A DNA stretch of 64,000 bases from Amphibalanus amphitrite (lineage: Eukaryota > Arthropoda > Thecostraca > Balanomorpha > Balanidae): NCBI RefSeq assembly GCF_019059575.1, contig NW_024882757.1, positions 1-64,000 on the forward strand. Reading direction: 5' to 3'. Both the position numbers and the translations under genes were made by a program. Below, piece after piece: positions 19,948 to 34,378 of the stretch (within the stretch, counting starts at the first letter, position 1; the number at the start of each line of letters is the position of its first letter). The notes below the pieces were generated by a model. It did not search any database and was not told where the DNA came from. It saw only the letters and a list, made by a program, of their open reading frames with translations.

Positions 19948-22900
19948 CCCATCCCATTAAATTTATTAGATATCTCATTAGAAATGACACAATATTGAGA
20001 AGCGTAATAATTCCTCATCTAAAACAATGGCGTTTCTAGAAGCTAATGCATGATGACGCTAAAATCCTAACCGTGCCGTAGCCCTCCAATAAACCGTGTC
20101 TTTCCAGGACAGCAAATGCTGAATGCATGCGATAAACTAATTCACAGCGAGGAAGCTCCAATGTGCATGCGGGAATACTAATTTGCTGGTCTGCACATCT
20201 GGCTAGCATTGGTCTTAGATGGATAAAGCATTCAGCACAATTTAATTTTTGAGTTTCATACCAGCAGAAGATTCCCTTATGATCTATGCACATTGCATGG
20301 GCTTCGAATGCTACTCGCTGGCCTTCTGATTTACCCATTTAACTGCACACCAGTACTTCATTCAGACCTTATTTACGTCTTCAAAGACATTTTATCACCA
20401 TGAAATGGTCAAAATTTAGGCGCCGTATTTGATTATGTCTCAGTTCAGGGGCCAAGACGCCAAATGTATGATGTTTGTGGGTCTTGAAAAGAGACTGCTT
20501 AAGCAGACTTCCCCGAGTAAAGGATTCAGACCACCTGACACCGTGGTCTTTTGAAGCAGCAAAATGAATAGGTAACGCTGTCGGGTGAGACTTTTTGAGC
20601 TGGGATCGGTTGTAAAAGGCGGCCGGGCTACAGGCTGACGAAAGCAGAATAATAAGTGAGTGACCTAGTATTCCAGCGCTATATGCTTGAAGAGAGAACC
20701 AATACTCGGTGATCGATGAATATTATATGAAGGGCACGCCTATTGGTGCTCTTTACCTATTATGAACACATGTTTCGGTCAGTTTTCACAAACGACAGCG
20801 TCAGAAAAAGTGATACTGTATCAGAAACCTTCAATCATTTAACAATCCCTAATCTCCAAAACTCGGCAAGTGCTCTAAGAAATTTCCAACGACCTCTCAG
20901 CGCGCGCGACATAAAACTGCTCTTTGCAGAGCGGGTTAGTTTATGATCGGACGGCTATCCGGTAATGGTCCAGGAGGGCTCATCACCTCTAAAGCCGAGC
21001 CCAGCAATGACTTTGTTTGGGGAGTAAACAGTGAAGGAGATGTGATCGCGGCCCACCGGCTAAAGAACGTCACACTTAAGAAAGGGCAGACATGTCGGGA
21101 GCGCCGCCATAGGGGACGTTTTAAAGCGACTTGGAGGAAAGCAACGCGGCAATGGTGAGGAAAGCAGCGATCGACAAAACGTGTTAATCGAGGAAAATGA
21201 ATGACGACTTCTGCACTGAAGAGATTATCTAATTTCCATTGGCAAGTAATGCATAGGGATGCAGAAATAAGCTACTTAGTATAACAAAGTCTTTGCTACG
21301 ATGCAACATCATTTACCAAGTTCAGGAAAATGATGTGACATATAAGTAGAAATTAATTAGTTTCCCCTCACTAATCAGCAATTGATGCATTACATAACCT
21401 TTGCACACCTGACCTATAGCACGGCTGTAAGCTTGGAAAATATGTTGCTATTTCACTGAACATCATTCCGTAGTTCAGACATTGATCCGGAGTGGCCCAG
21501 CGTCAACATGTCCAACATATCCATCACTGAGCATTACGGACAGTATAATCCGTGCTCTAACTGCTGTATACCATGAGGCTGTGGGCTGATGACCTCGACT
21601 TGTAACGCCATATTTTTCCATGACCAATATGCGTCCACGGGAAATGAAATGCATGTCATCGTTTTATTGTCATTGGCCGGGCTGCTTTGCGGTCCCCGCT
21701 GGTGTGTTTTGAGCGATCCACTCACTATTCGTGAGGCCGCCGCCGGGCCGCGGGGCTGCGTGCTGCTGACGTGGGTCGGACGTCAGCCGAGGTTTTTATC
21801 CCGTCACCTGGCCGCCACCGTGACGGATCTGGGGGAGGGGGACGGGGGGGGGGGGGGTATCGCTGTGTCACCCGCCTGGTCTAGCCAGCGCTAACGAGGC
21901 AAGTTGGGCCACTCAGTAGACACAGGAGACGACTGACCTGAGACGCGCCGAGGACCGGCACAGGAGACGAACAGCTGACACCGAGATATCAGTCCCAATA
22001 AAACCAGACAGCAAATCACGTCCCACATTGTACACGCAAACATATGGAACGCGAATTATTTATTACCACGTAACGTATAAGTAACTTCAGGTACCTACCT
22101 ACCCTTAGCATGTAGGTATGACACTGCTTCACACAGCTCATAGCCAATTTAATTACCTTTTCAGAAACAATAGTCATTCTAACTTAGCACTTTGGAAGTA
22201 TTGGAAATTGCTAGAAACAGCAATAAGACGCAACACCTAAACCTTAAGTAAACTACCCACACTGGACACCACATATGCGTGTTTAACCGATAAGCACCTA
22301 GCCTAGCCGACTTCCATTGATTAGGACTAGGAACTTTAGCGATGCCGATTGCCAACTAAGCATACACAAAGCCTCGTCATGCGTTATAGATAATAGATCA
22401 ACGATCGACCATGCATCGAATAATGAGGTTTTGAGGGGAACCCCCTTGGGATAACCCGTGCCGACCCCAGGGGCTAATGGTTCAGTGGTGGTTAATAGAA
22501 CAAATATTGTTCGTTATTGACTTAAGCCAGTCCTTAGTGTTTTGCTCGAGATACACCGATAGGCAGGGGCACAATATAACCAGTTTATAAAGATGTACAG
22601 AAGCAGTTGCGTATACTTGATGCGTAGCATATAGGCCAATAAAATAATATCGTATGTCTAAACAGATCAAATAGGCTGGATAAAAAATGAAAGAACAAAG
22701 ACGCAGATATTTGTATGCCAGGAGAGAAGTAATTGATTTATTTGGATTTCAAACTATGTATATCTATCAAATATAAAGTCGAGGGTGTTAACATGGAAAT
22801 GTTCTGACTATGAGTTAGTCTCTACGGTGTTTTTACGGTGTTCTTATGCCACCTACCGCAGTTCTTGGGTCCCATTCTTTCACGGCAAACTGTCAAAACT

Positions 22901-23900
22901 GTGGCAAATGCAGAAATGGTAAACGACAGCTTTGACATTGGGTGGTTGATCAACCAAAGCACATCTGAAGTGTTTTATTGTGTGATAACTTTTAGAACAG
23001 TATACAAGAAAAAACCTTGAATTTATATGCACTTATGCCTCAACATAATACAAACTGTATGATCTATTGATTCGATTTCAGACCACTCATAGACCCTTTT
23101 AGTCGACAAGTAATGTAGGTATGTACCTAACTGAATTTTCACCCAGTACCTTTGCACAGAGCCCAAAACTCCCCAGCCACATGTAGCTGGGAAGATGCAT
23201 CTCCGTAATCCTGTTCATGATTCGAACCATTGAATGCATGCCGGCTGTCATTACTCATCAGTCATTGCTGCCTAATCCCAGGGTTTATCCCAGCGACACC
23301 CCCTGGGCATCTGGTTGTCATCACCGGCGCAGTCCCCTTCAGCCGTAACCGCCGTTCGTCACGTCAGTGGACGGTTCCGCGGGGCGTTCGCAGACCTCAG
23401 GGACGGCCCGCGGCGGTCCCCCGTGACGCCACAGCTGCGTGAGGGCGCTCGTCGTCAGCTGATTGTGTCCGGCCACCTGGGGCTCTGCCGACGGGTCGCC
23501 ATTTTCATCGGTGCAGGAATTAGTCACATTGTCCCACCACGAAAGAGGTAGATGATGAGTACCGCACACGAGAAGTGCGTAGGTCAGAAATTAATGACAC
23601 TCAGCCAATAATCGACGGCCATTATGGATATCTTAAGTTCTGACTGCATAATTGTATGCACCTTTTTGGAATTTGCAACACAAAGATAGTAAGATGATGC
23701 ATGACATCAGTATTGTTTTAATATGCAACATTAATAGTCATGCTTGAAAGTAGACTTTGCAGTCAGAGGCAGTTGTTCATAACAAAGAAACGGCAGATGC
23801 ACATCTTCCTCAAAGCCTGTTTAACAGCATCTCGCCTTTAATCGATCTGTCCCTGTCCACTCTCCAGTCTCTCCACTCTCCTCTGTCTCCCCTTCTCCTT
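19948..23900. other. Intergenic region without recognisable genes
   Basis: No supported gene. The minus-strand frame at 20036-20338 is Cys/His-containing (CAECFIHL, CADQQ) but unlike any family I recognise and lacks splice context. A G-run occurs at 21840-21857. Confidence 0.4.
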
Positions 23901-23904
23901 CCCT

Positions 23905-23952
23905 TCCCCCTCCCTCTCTCTCTCTCTCTCTCTCTCCCTCCCTCTCCCTCCC

Positions 23953-24011
<59 letters not shown>
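23905..24011. repeat. CT-rich microsatellite
   Basis: Imperfect (CT)n with CCCT interruptions, about 105 bp. Confidence 0.9.
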
Positions 24012-24718
24012 GTCGATCACTGTCTTAGTTGGTCACGCTGCAATCAGCCTGCCCCGGCGATAACATCTGCGTCGGACCGAGTGTAGCGCCTCCCTCTCAG
24101 AACTTACCAGAACACAAGGACTAGCCTCACCGACAGTCTTGTGCGTGATTCTATTTATGGAGTAGTTGGGCACAAACGCAAGCCCAAAAGCTACCCGACT
24201 TCGCCACGAAATGGGTTGGAGAGACCGTGTATTAGGGTGTCAACCGTCTGCGCACTGTTTCACCAGCTGGAAGAAGGATAGTTGACGGTGACAAATATGA
24301 CAATATTTCTCTTCGTAGGGTGACAGTGCTCGTATTACTTTAATAGCCAAAACACTCAATACACATATACATATATAGGTAGACGGACTATTGCGCTTTC
24401 TATCAACAGAAGGGCTTCTGCGCGATACAGGCAGGCAGTTGTGCTAAATAGGCAGGCCATTACGCATTTCTGCGTACTTTTAATCGTTATCACGTGGAAC
24501 GGGCCACTCCATGTGAATAGACTCCCAATACTATGCTCAGTAATGCTAATACACGGAGGCGCACCGATTGTGAAGACACTGATAATTTACTCGCTAGATG
24601 GCAGCAGTAGTGAGCGCCTGAAGGTAGGCTGTGCCGCACTACGTCAAGCGCAGACAGCGCGCGCGCGGGCTGATGAGGGGGCGATTAAAGCGCAATGGGA
24701 AGGGAGTTGATTGGTCGA

Positions 24719-24870
<152 letters not shown>

Positions 24871-24919
24871 GTAAAATTCAGCTGTCGAAAATTCAGGAGT
24901 TTAGAGATAAAGTTGCCAA

Positions 24920-25287
24920 CAATAATCACCACCGTTGACCTGAGGTCAAATATGAAAGAATCACACAGAAAGTCCGTTAAAAGACCTATCGAATGCGCCT
25001 TTCTCCGGCACCGTAGCTCTATCCGTTCCTGAGCTATGTGCCGGTTCGTCGAAAATAGTCGAAGTTTGACCTGAAAAATGGCGAAATTTTACTTTCGATG
25101 ATCTCTGATAACCTGACCTTTGACCTGACCTAAGAAGTGAAGTTTTTCATTATTTTTTACCCTCTTTCGACCACCGCCTACGGCGTGCCGCTACGTGGCC
25201 CAGGAGCTGAGTTAGAATTGGGGTACTTACCCTCCCCCCCAGCAGGGCGTGGAAATCCAGGATGCAGGACCTCCAGCGGGGTGCGGG
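24920..25287. mobile_element. One-ended remnant of a TTAA element
   Basis: The right boundary reads CCAGCGGGGTGCGGG followed by TTAA (25288-25291), close to the complement of the CCCGCGCCCCACTGG terminus. The interior carries CTGACCTTTGACCTGACC and CCCTCCCCCCAG near the end, as the family does. No matching left end is seen; the (GA)n tract lies where it would be expected. Confidence 0.4.
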
Positions 25288-25291
25288 TTAA

Positions 25292-28149
25292 ATGATACAT
25301 GTTGACATTTTAACCAGAATCCTCTGTACGCGTTGGTTTTCAGAGATGAAGAGAGGCCAGACTGTGCTCCGGCATGTCACTGTCACTCGACTAATCACTT
25401 CTAGCACATCGCTGATTTGCGTGGCGGCGGCGGAAGCTCGTGATTTCAGAGATAATCGCCCGGGATGTGACGGGCGTATGGGTACCTTTCTGAGAAGGTG
25501 TCCTGTCGGGGGTGGCTGTGTTTGGCAACGAATGTTTGTCAGACGCCTGCTATCAGCCCGCTGTGGCCGCGGTGTGTCGGTGCACCCTGAGGGCGGTGAC
25601 GTCCCCGGTCGGCCGGGCGGGGGCGGCGGCTGTGCGCCGGGCGGGGGCGGCCGCTGTGCGCCGGCCGGTCGGCGCGGCCGGCGGCAAGTGACCCGGGGTC
25701 GCCGCCGGCCAGTGTAGCCAGTTCGTCCCCCGACCGGCCGCCGCTGCCACCGCCGTCCGTCCGGCCGCTGCTGCCCGTCCTCGGCGTCCTGCACCCCGCG
25801 GGCTCAGCGCTGCGTACTGCTCACACACCGTCACAGGTAACCGACCGGCCAGCCTGCTCTTCAGTTGTTACCGCCGCAGCCCAGTTGCGCCGCCGCCGAC
25901 AGACAGACGGCGACTTCTCGAGGTGACCAGACAATTAACTGTTGAAAAAACTTGTCATACGAAACACTGCAATCATTGACATCCTGACATACCATCCTTC
26001 TAACATTATAAGACGCATATGACTTCGGTCATAAAAATGAAGACTGAAGACGACATATCAGCACAGACGTATGACTTCAATCATTCACTGTCATTTACTC
26101 GCCCAACCGGCTTGATCGGGTGAGTACTTAAGTTGGCATAGCCGGCAAGGTGATGGAGCCTTCTGCAAACCACTTCACCATTTTCTATTAGCTCCTGATG
26201 AACTGGTATGCGCCAGGTATGCGTGGAGTTGCGTTACAGCCCAAATGAAGTCGGTTAGTGTCACGTACCAGAGTCCGGCTATGAATATATCAATTACACT
26301 CTTGAGACTCTAACTTATGCAGTTCGCGCAACTTTTCGACAACAAGTGTACGTTACATCTTGGGTCGCAATATAGACTGCCCTTAACACCAATTCGTACC
26401 GATAAATCACTCGCCTTTGATATCAATTGTCAGGTTCAGCTTATCTTAACTGAAGCGGCAATAAGCAATTACGCGTAATTCAGCGGCAGATCAAGAATTT
26501 TGGATCAGCGCCGGTCTAAAAAAGAATCCATTATTTCGTGTATTGTCGGAATTTGATCCTTTTTCATTAACCGCGGAAGCAGGCTCCCTCTTGCGCTGCC
26601 CAATCCACTGACCGTTTGTTATTTCTGCAACGACTGGCCATAGCGAGTGAGTGAATACCTACTTCAGGGTCGCTCTCTGACGCTCATTTCCAACCTGTCA
26701 CAAGTCATCATTGGCCTGACTACTAAATTCCACGACTCCCATCACCATTGACCGCTGACCGGTGGTCACAAAATTCGTCTGAACTTTCTGGTATGGTCAG
26801 TTAGCTCGTCTGTCTGTCCTGCCAACCACCCACCACCTTACCGTAGGTGTGGATCTCAACAGTCCACCCCCACGCCATTTTCAGTCTCTTCTCATCAATA
26901 TGTTCAGATAGTGGGCCTCCCAGTCGTACGTTCACATTTCGGTGAAGGGCAGCGGTCGGAAACGGGGTCTTGCCCGAATACTTGCTCCTAAGTGACTGAC
27001 TGAATACGAATCGGAAACGCAAAGCAGCCTTCAACAGTTGAATTAAATGTAACGGAATGACACGCATTTTGTAATGCTAATTAAAGCACATGGCCTTATT
27101 CATGAATTAGCAGTTTGCTTCTCTCCTTTTAAATGGTTTAAATGGTCAGGCTAAAACAACGTATCGAGCTAGTCTAGCCCCTTGGGACAAGATATAAGAC
27201 CCGTATCAATGTCATGCCGTAGACCACAACCAGAGCTGATCACTTTGCAACAGCATTAGCAGTATAGGCATGGATGTACGAGTAATATAGGTGTAACAGT
27301 GCAACCCATTTCCCGCGCACTGTAAAGCAGAACACGTGATTAATGTAACGCGAGTTTTATTATTGAACTTTATGGTGACGATGCATGACATAAATTGCCC
27401 ACATTTCATACTATATTGTCCAGCAGTATTTTCAGTTCCGTCAGATTCACATATTTGCCACATAAATCATGCAGATGACAGCATATATGAAATTTGAAGA
27501 GCAGCATAACGGTATAACCAGCGGCATTCAACAGCTCAACGTCGGAATGTCGTAAAGAACCCGCATCTGCATGCTACTAATGAAGGCATGAAGTTCACTT
27601 TTCGGCCATATCTGCTGTTACGGTTAGTTGAATACCGTCACTTACTGAGTTCCAACTTCCATGGCCATGATATCAGCGAAACTTTGGCTTAGAACGGATA
27701 AATGCGACGAGCAACAACTCACCAAGTATGTACTAAACAGACCAAAAGTGATGATACAGGGCTGTATTGACTTTGTAATGACTGAGGATACCTACACATT
27801 GAAGTATATTGAAGAAACTGTTGAGGTATTATAGAGTAGTATATTGAAGAAGAAGAAGTAGGTATATTGAAGAAACCCCACCAACTTTGGTGGTTTATAG
27901 CGTCGATAGTTTGAGCATTATTATTTATCCATGGTTTTGTTCTTTGCCTCTTGTGAAGTTTATTAAATTGTACTGCACATGTTGACAATTACAGCACCTC
28001 ATTCAAATTCGGCGTGATTTGAGTTGTATATATGAATTTCCGATTCCGCCCCTGCGCAACGGCTACCTACTTTACTATTCCAATAGTCCGATACGATTCG
28101 AAGATGATATCCCCTTGCCGTCCCATATCAAACTAACTTGAACTAATGG
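25292..28149. other. Intergenic region, GC-rich island then unassigned DNA
   Basis: A very GC-rich stretch (about 25420-25920) with repeated GGGCGGGGGCGGC words could be a CpG island or promoter, but no transcript can be tied to it. Beyond it nothing recognisable is seen. Confidence 0.35.
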
Positions 28150-28770
28150 CCATTATAAACCGTTTCCACGACGGCTATCTGGTACACATTTGGCGCACAT
28201 TAGGTGCAGAGTTGGTGCAGATTTGGTCAAATTAGGTACAGGTTTGGCCAAATTAGGTTCATTGTAGCCGTGTTCACGACGGCCATCTGGTAGGTACACA
28301 TTTAGTGCACATCTGGTGCAGGTTAGGTGCAGATTTGGAGTCAAATTAGGTTCAGTGTGTCTATTAGTAGCTATCAGCTAGGGCTGCACTAATTGCTTAT
28401 ATGCCTGCTTTGTCATATTATCAGAGACCATGATCGATCAAAACACTGAAATAAATTCATAAAATGAAGAAATTTGCTGCTAAAGAGATTAGGTGCAGAC
28501 TTGGTCAAATTAGGTGCATTCGCCGGATAGCCCGTCGTGAAAACGGCTTGTGTATCTTAGAAGTTATCAGTTTGGGTTGCACACTGCATGCAGTTTCCTA
28601 TATACCTACCAGATATTTCACATTATTAGACATTACCTACTTTCGATTAAAACACTGAAATAAATAAGATAATTATATGGAGATAGTTGTACAAGAGATT
28701 TGGTGCAGATTTGGTCAAGTTTGGTGCACTCGCCAGGTAATCCGTCGTGAAGACGGCTATTGTGAACGAT
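28150..28770. repeat. Tandem repeat with about 200-bp units
   Basis: Units carrying AGATTTGGTCAAATTAGGTGCA, then a CGCC-rich piece and CGTCGTGAAAACGGC, recur at about 28370-28560 and 28561-28765. They share the internal words AAAACACTGAAATAAAT and GAGATT.GGTGCAGA. A more diverged, partly reshuffled copy set (CACGACGGC.ATCTGGTA) lies at 28150-28350. Non-coding. Confidence 0.7.
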
Positions 28771-31700
28771 TTCACCATTGCCCTGCATTTCTAGCTACCA
28801 TAGGAGTTCACAAAGCTCCGTTACAGCTGGTCCGCATGGGAGAGGGCACAGATTCAGTGTCGAAGGGTGGCAACCATGACAAAGATAGCCGTGGTGGGAG
28901 TACGCGCAACGTCACTCTTCTGAACGCACCAGTTAACTGTGTAGGAGACCGGAGATGGATGACGTCACGCCATACCTCATACGTATTCACTCTAGGGTCA
29001 GCTCTCTTTATGCTACAGGCAGAATTATTGAACACCTGTTTAATGCATGTTTTATATTTGGCACATCTCCCGCGACATGTGGCACACAACTTCGTAAAGT
29101 AATTTCAGTGTGCGCCTGACGGGCATCTACGATCTGCCCGTTGTAACCTTCCATCCGCATGTGACCCACGTTCTTAGTCGGTACCACTCCCAGCCAAACT
29201 TGCGCTGGCTAATCATGCGAGATTCGCCGTGAAAGATTTCAGGAAATCGGCTCCTGCACCCACACTTCGTAAAATCAAAATCAACGTGAAATACGGAAGT
29301 AGACAATCGTATTATAAGTTTGAATCCGCCCGTTCTACTGAGTGCCAATATAATTTGGTTAGTTGAGTTTATGTGATGCTTTTAAACCTGGTTATAAATT
29401 GATTCTCAATTTGATACGTCTCCAATATTACTGCATGAAATGCCTAAGTTCCAAAGCAAAATTGCTTAAATTTAAGACATCTAGGTATTCTACAATCTAC
29501 ATAACACCTTCACCCTACCATAGTTGAAAAGGTGACGTTGCTATTATCATATATGCCTTAATAAAAAATACAAACATATTTCGGATGCTTTAGTTTCTGG
29601 TTCGTCGTTATTGATCCTAAGAGCAACAATGCATGCTTCCCAAGCATCGTTGAAATATAGCTTAAAAATAATGCAATTTTTAGTTTTCCATTTGAAAAAC
29701 TCGAAAACAGTGAATGTTTGTAAATGTCATTTCAATATGTATTCTTGCTACCTCAATTACCAAAGGTAGTACGTTCATAACTTGCCAATAGCCATCATGG
29801 CCCCGCATCGAATGGATGATTCACGGCCTGATCGTATTCATCTCAAAGTCACACACCCTTCTGTTTAAGAGCATGTTCCTGGGCAATTTGGTGCTCGTGG
29901 TGGCCAAATTTGCCGCCGTCGCGCGCCCTGTTTATTCTACGGGCTGTCCATACAGGGCAACTAATCACGGGCTGACGATAGTCGCGCCGACGCCTGTCAT
30001 GTGAACAATGTGAACAATGCATGTGAACAATGCCGGCAACTGAGCCACGGGACCGGGCTGGCTTCGTTTGCGCTACAGGCCAACCGACCTTCTCCCACTA
30101 CATAGGATCCGGTCGAGGCGTCCGGAAAGTCGAGAATGGGGCTGTGAACGGCTACTCGGGTCACACACAATGCTGAGACTGAAAATAAATTAGAACGAAT
30201 CCACGTAGGTGGGCACCTATATAGAGAATGACAGAATGGTGGAGGGAGACCCTTTAAGGCTTACACCCAGCATGATGGTAAAATATAGAAAATAGGGCTG
30301 CTTCAAAGAGTTGAGCAATGAGCATGAAGGATATTAACGGTTTAGCCAATCAATATCTTGCCTCAGTACCGTCACCAGTGACGGTTCCCACACACCAAGT
30401 TCGTGCTGCTCTTTAACTTGACACGGTCTTGTATACTTGACCTCGCCAGTAGCTTTGGTGATCCATGGCTTCGCCTATTTTCTTCTTGGTGCTGAACGAC
30501 TGCCGAGCTAGATAGCATCCGTTTATCGGAACATGGACATTGGACACTTATAAATGTCGTCCTTTAAATTTCGTTTCAAGCTTATTTTTGCAATGATCAA
30601 AGCATATATAGGCATTGAGCGTAGGCCTCGGTCAAACTAAGTAAAGATCGCTCCTAAATACCATGAACTTGCATGTTTGTAATGTTTATTTATGAATAAC
30701 TACCTCCGTAGTCCGTACATGCATGTTTTGCATATGGAGAACAGGACCGCGCAGAAATAGCACAATGCACATTCAAAAGGCTCTCCCGAAGGTGCTGAAG
30801 ATGCTATTAAGTTTAGGTTAAAGACATCCGTTGATTTTTATCTTCGCCGCGAAATGTTGCACTATATACATAGATGATAGCTCAGAACAGAAATAATACC
30901 TCCATCCTAAAATACAAGAGCCTTGAGTAACAACAATGGGATGGGGTATAAGGTTAGCTTTGCCTGTGAATATTCCTGGGTTACCTGTAGGACTGTTTTC
31001 CGTTGTGCATATATAACAGGCTCACGGCAGGCCTCAATGCAGGCAGCAGGAGTATATTTGCGTACTGCAGTGCGCGGTGATTGTGTATATTTGTGGCCTG
31101 TCTGAGTGTAAACGCGTGTTTGTGAGGACTATTTGCCCGTTCCACCTGCAGCAATACCTGCTGTTGGAGGTGCGGTCGGCGCTGCTGGGACAAACAGTCC
31201 CATCTGCTCGCCGTGCGGTCGTCGACACAGCACAGGCACGGCACGGTAATTGGTCGGTGGACGGCAGCGTGTCCTCACTGGACAAACTGTCGCTATCAGT
31301 GCCGAACGCAGACGTCGGCATGTGTGATCGAAGGTGACCGGATTGGAGGGTCACGACCCCGAGGCCCGACAGGAACGCATGGTGTGCTCCTTAGTACTTT
31401 CCGAGCGGCAGAAGAGAGGGAACAGCAGGGGGCCATTCAATAGCAGTGTGATCCTATCAGATTGGAATGATTCACTCCGGCCCGTGGAACAGGTGGATCC
31501 GTGAGTATTATTCTAACAGCAAGGCATGCAGGTGTCAGGCTATGAGTGACAGGCTCCTCCCGGTAGAAAAAGGGGATTTTGGTACCCGAAGTGTTGTGCG
31601 CCTGCCTACGAACACTCTCCGCTCAAAGACCGGTAAAGCCGTTACACTCAAAGCGCGTTGCATCAGTGTGCGCTGTGGAGTGTGCAATGTGCAATGTGCA

Positions 31701-32826
31701 ATGCACATGCAACGTTGTCGGTAGGGCAATGCTGGAATATTGAGGAGCCAGTGACTGGCGTGGGCGTAAGCCGAGCCATGATAGTCCATCCAATCATCAA
31801 ATCCGGCCAGTCAAATCACCGATATATTCGACGTAAGTGTAATCGACTATTATTCGGTTTATATTTTCCTTGCGTTTCGTTATTTTATAAGTTTTATTTG
31901 GTCATTTTCATTATTTTTTAGCATGTTAGTTCCTCCATTATCAAAGTGGATTTCAGTTATTATTCCCATTAAATCTCTTAGATGCTCCCATTCCGTGCTC
32001 AATCATGACATACGCTGCACCATACGGAATAGTATGGAAACTGGTGGAATACTGCTACCATTACTTTATAAGCAGATCATTGGACCCACACTGTAATACA
32101 TTATGCAATGATAACTGAATGCACGAAGACGGCATTGATATACATATAAGGCTGGGAGCTCGTAATGATTATGTGACGAGCGAAAATCCAGAACCGCAAT
32201 AGTATGTACGCTGGCTTTTTGTGTGCAAATTAAGATGATCCAGTGAATAGAGAACCAATCACAACCTTTAGGAGCCAGTTGAATATCTCTGTAACCAATC
32301 CCTGCCCCCAGGGCAATGTCTGCAGCTCGACAACAGACTTCCGTGAATGACGATCTATTACCGGCGTTAGGCAGTCTGCACCAGACAGAATAGCGTAGAA
32401 ATGATAGTTCCATTGGTGTGACGCCATAGATCTCTCACCGCGAATATTAAAGCCAGCTGGCATTTGGCAAAGCACATTCAGACTTCAGGCTGTCACCCTA
32501 GGGGGCGCCTTAGGCATCACTGCGCTTTAATTCTCATAAATACTGCTGAAAAAGTGGTCTTTATTTTTGCTCGATATTTAAAAAGTTATCAATGATAGCT
32601 CGTGATAGCAATTTTCTGGCGTTGCCCTTCATGTCAAGTTTAGCCCGATTAGGCACATGTCATGACACATGCATTTATTGCATGAACGTAGTGGTGAAAT
32701 ATTTAAGTGTCCTTTTTTGAATAAACAATGCGAGTGTCCCGCCTCACTTCATCAAGAGACATCAACTAGCTCAAGCACGTCAAATAAATAGGTCAGTCCT
32801 AGCTTGTCTCACGTAACCAATGTACG
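28771..32826. other. Intergenic region without recognisable genes
   Basis: No supported gene or mobile element; only short accidental frames, for example at 30981-31354. Confidence 0.4.
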
Positions 32827-33880
32827 ATGGGACCGCGGCCGGAATTAGCGCGACATTGGTGGATTTGCCGACCTTTCCCAAATTTAGTTAAACTGTGTCA
32901 TATAATTCAGAAATGTCCATGGACCACGAATCTGCAAATATTTTTTGTCCATAGTGTACAGCGTCCACGCCACATCAGCCCAAACACAAAGTTCCGTGAA
33001 AAGCATCGTAGACCCGTTTTCGTACGGAGAAAAGTAGCATCTAATGTAGGCAAGAAAAAAATATATATTAGACGGCTTTATCAATATTTTCGGGGTCTAG
33101 CCTGCTAGTTTAGACCATGGGCTTCACGATGGAAAGAAAAACTTTTAGCGGAATATATAAATACGCTTCAAATGTTAAGTTTTCTTAGATGCTTTTCAAA
33201 TTGTGAGTTAATTTTGCTGTTATAAATATTCTGGAATGCCGATATAAAAAGTCCCGCTAGGTCCCGCTCTTCTTTTATCTTTATGGTGTTTACCAATCAA
33301 TTGCCTTTCATAAAATGTATAGTCCAGCTGTCTCAGCTTGCCACAGCGAAAATGAGGGGCTTTTTTTACTTCAGGTCGCCGGCGCTGGCCGTGCGCGGTC
33401 ACCGCGAGCCGGCCGGAAGCTGTGAGTAACAGAGCCTCAGGAGTTGTACAAGGATGCCAAGTGCCAACTATATTTAAGTTTTGTCCGGACATATCCGTAC
33501 CTGCTTTGGGAGTGTCTGATACACTTTTCTGACCCGTACTTAATTTGTTATATAGTCATGTAGGCCATCAGATTCCCATTATGGTTTTGGTGGCTACATT
33601 ATTTGCTTATCGGAATCTCCGGTGCCGCCATGACCTGACCTGACAGGTGTTGCCATCTTATCACGTGACCGAACCGAGTCGGGGTCGGCGCAGGTCAACT
33701 TATTAATTAACCAATTAATTAATTAATTAAATTACTAATGATTGATTATTTAAATTTATCAGAAATTGCTTAGAAAGTACAACGACTACTATTTGTATGA
33801 TTCTATCGTCCCTTTCATGTGAAAGCGGGCACGAAACACGAAGAAAACCGATGTCGCGCTAATTTTCGCTCCGGTCCCAT
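32827..33880. mobile_element. Putative TIR element of about 1.05 kb
   Basis: Imperfect terminal inverted repeats of 33 bp match at about 27 positions. They start ATGGGACCG at both ends, and share AATTAGCGCGACAT further in. No clear target duplication was identified and the interior holds only an unrecognised 93-codon frame. Confidence 0.55.
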
Positions 33881-33956
33881 TGTGCAATGGTGTAATAACG
33901 GTGTTATCATTTTTGTTGCTGGATTACGTGAGACAATAGCGAAGTCTTTCCAGAGA

Positions 33957-34070
33957 TAGACTGCGCCGCCATAACCTCTGCGTGGGTAGACTGCGCCGCC
34001 ATACATCTCTGTGTGGGTAGACTGTGCTGAGTGTGCCGCCGTACACTTTGCGTAGGTAGACCGTACCGCA
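33957..34070. repeat. Short tandem repeat, about 34-bp unit
   Basis: Three to four units built on GGTAGACTGCGCCGCCATAC, the last ones diverged (GTGCCGCCGTACACTTTGCG). Confidence 0.7.
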
Positions 34071-34284
34071 GTGTCTGAACTTGACGTAACGACGCAGTGA
34101 AAAAGGGGCCACAACGAATACCTAGCCAAGCAAAAACTAACAATTTAGAAGCACTGTATCAGCCCCCATTGAGCTAAAGCACGCGATTGGTGAAATTGAT
34201 CAGACTTTGCGTCTGTGGCACATGCTTTTCCTGACGTGTCGCACGGGACCACCACCAGGCCACTGTCGCCAGACCGGCTCATAT

Positions 34285-34378
34285 GCAACAGGCGCGTCTC
34301 TGCGACCTGCGTCGTTTCCTGTGCAGCAGGCGCGTCTCTGCGTCGTTTCTTGTGCAGCAGGTGCGTCTCTGCGCACCA
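34285..34378. repeat. Short tandem repeat, about 36-bp unit
   Basis: Three units of GCAGCAGGCGCGTCTCTGCG with a TCGTTTC spacer. They sit at the edge of a GC-rich stretch (34285-34850) whose frames I do not accept as genes. Confidence 0.7.

Noticed and set aside
20036-20338. 100-codon minus-strand frame with several Cys and His
   Set aside because: The spacing fits no zinc-finger family I know, and no splice or expression context is visible.
25288-25834. 168-codon and shorter frames in a GC island
   Set aside because: Compositional artefact; all reading directions are open.
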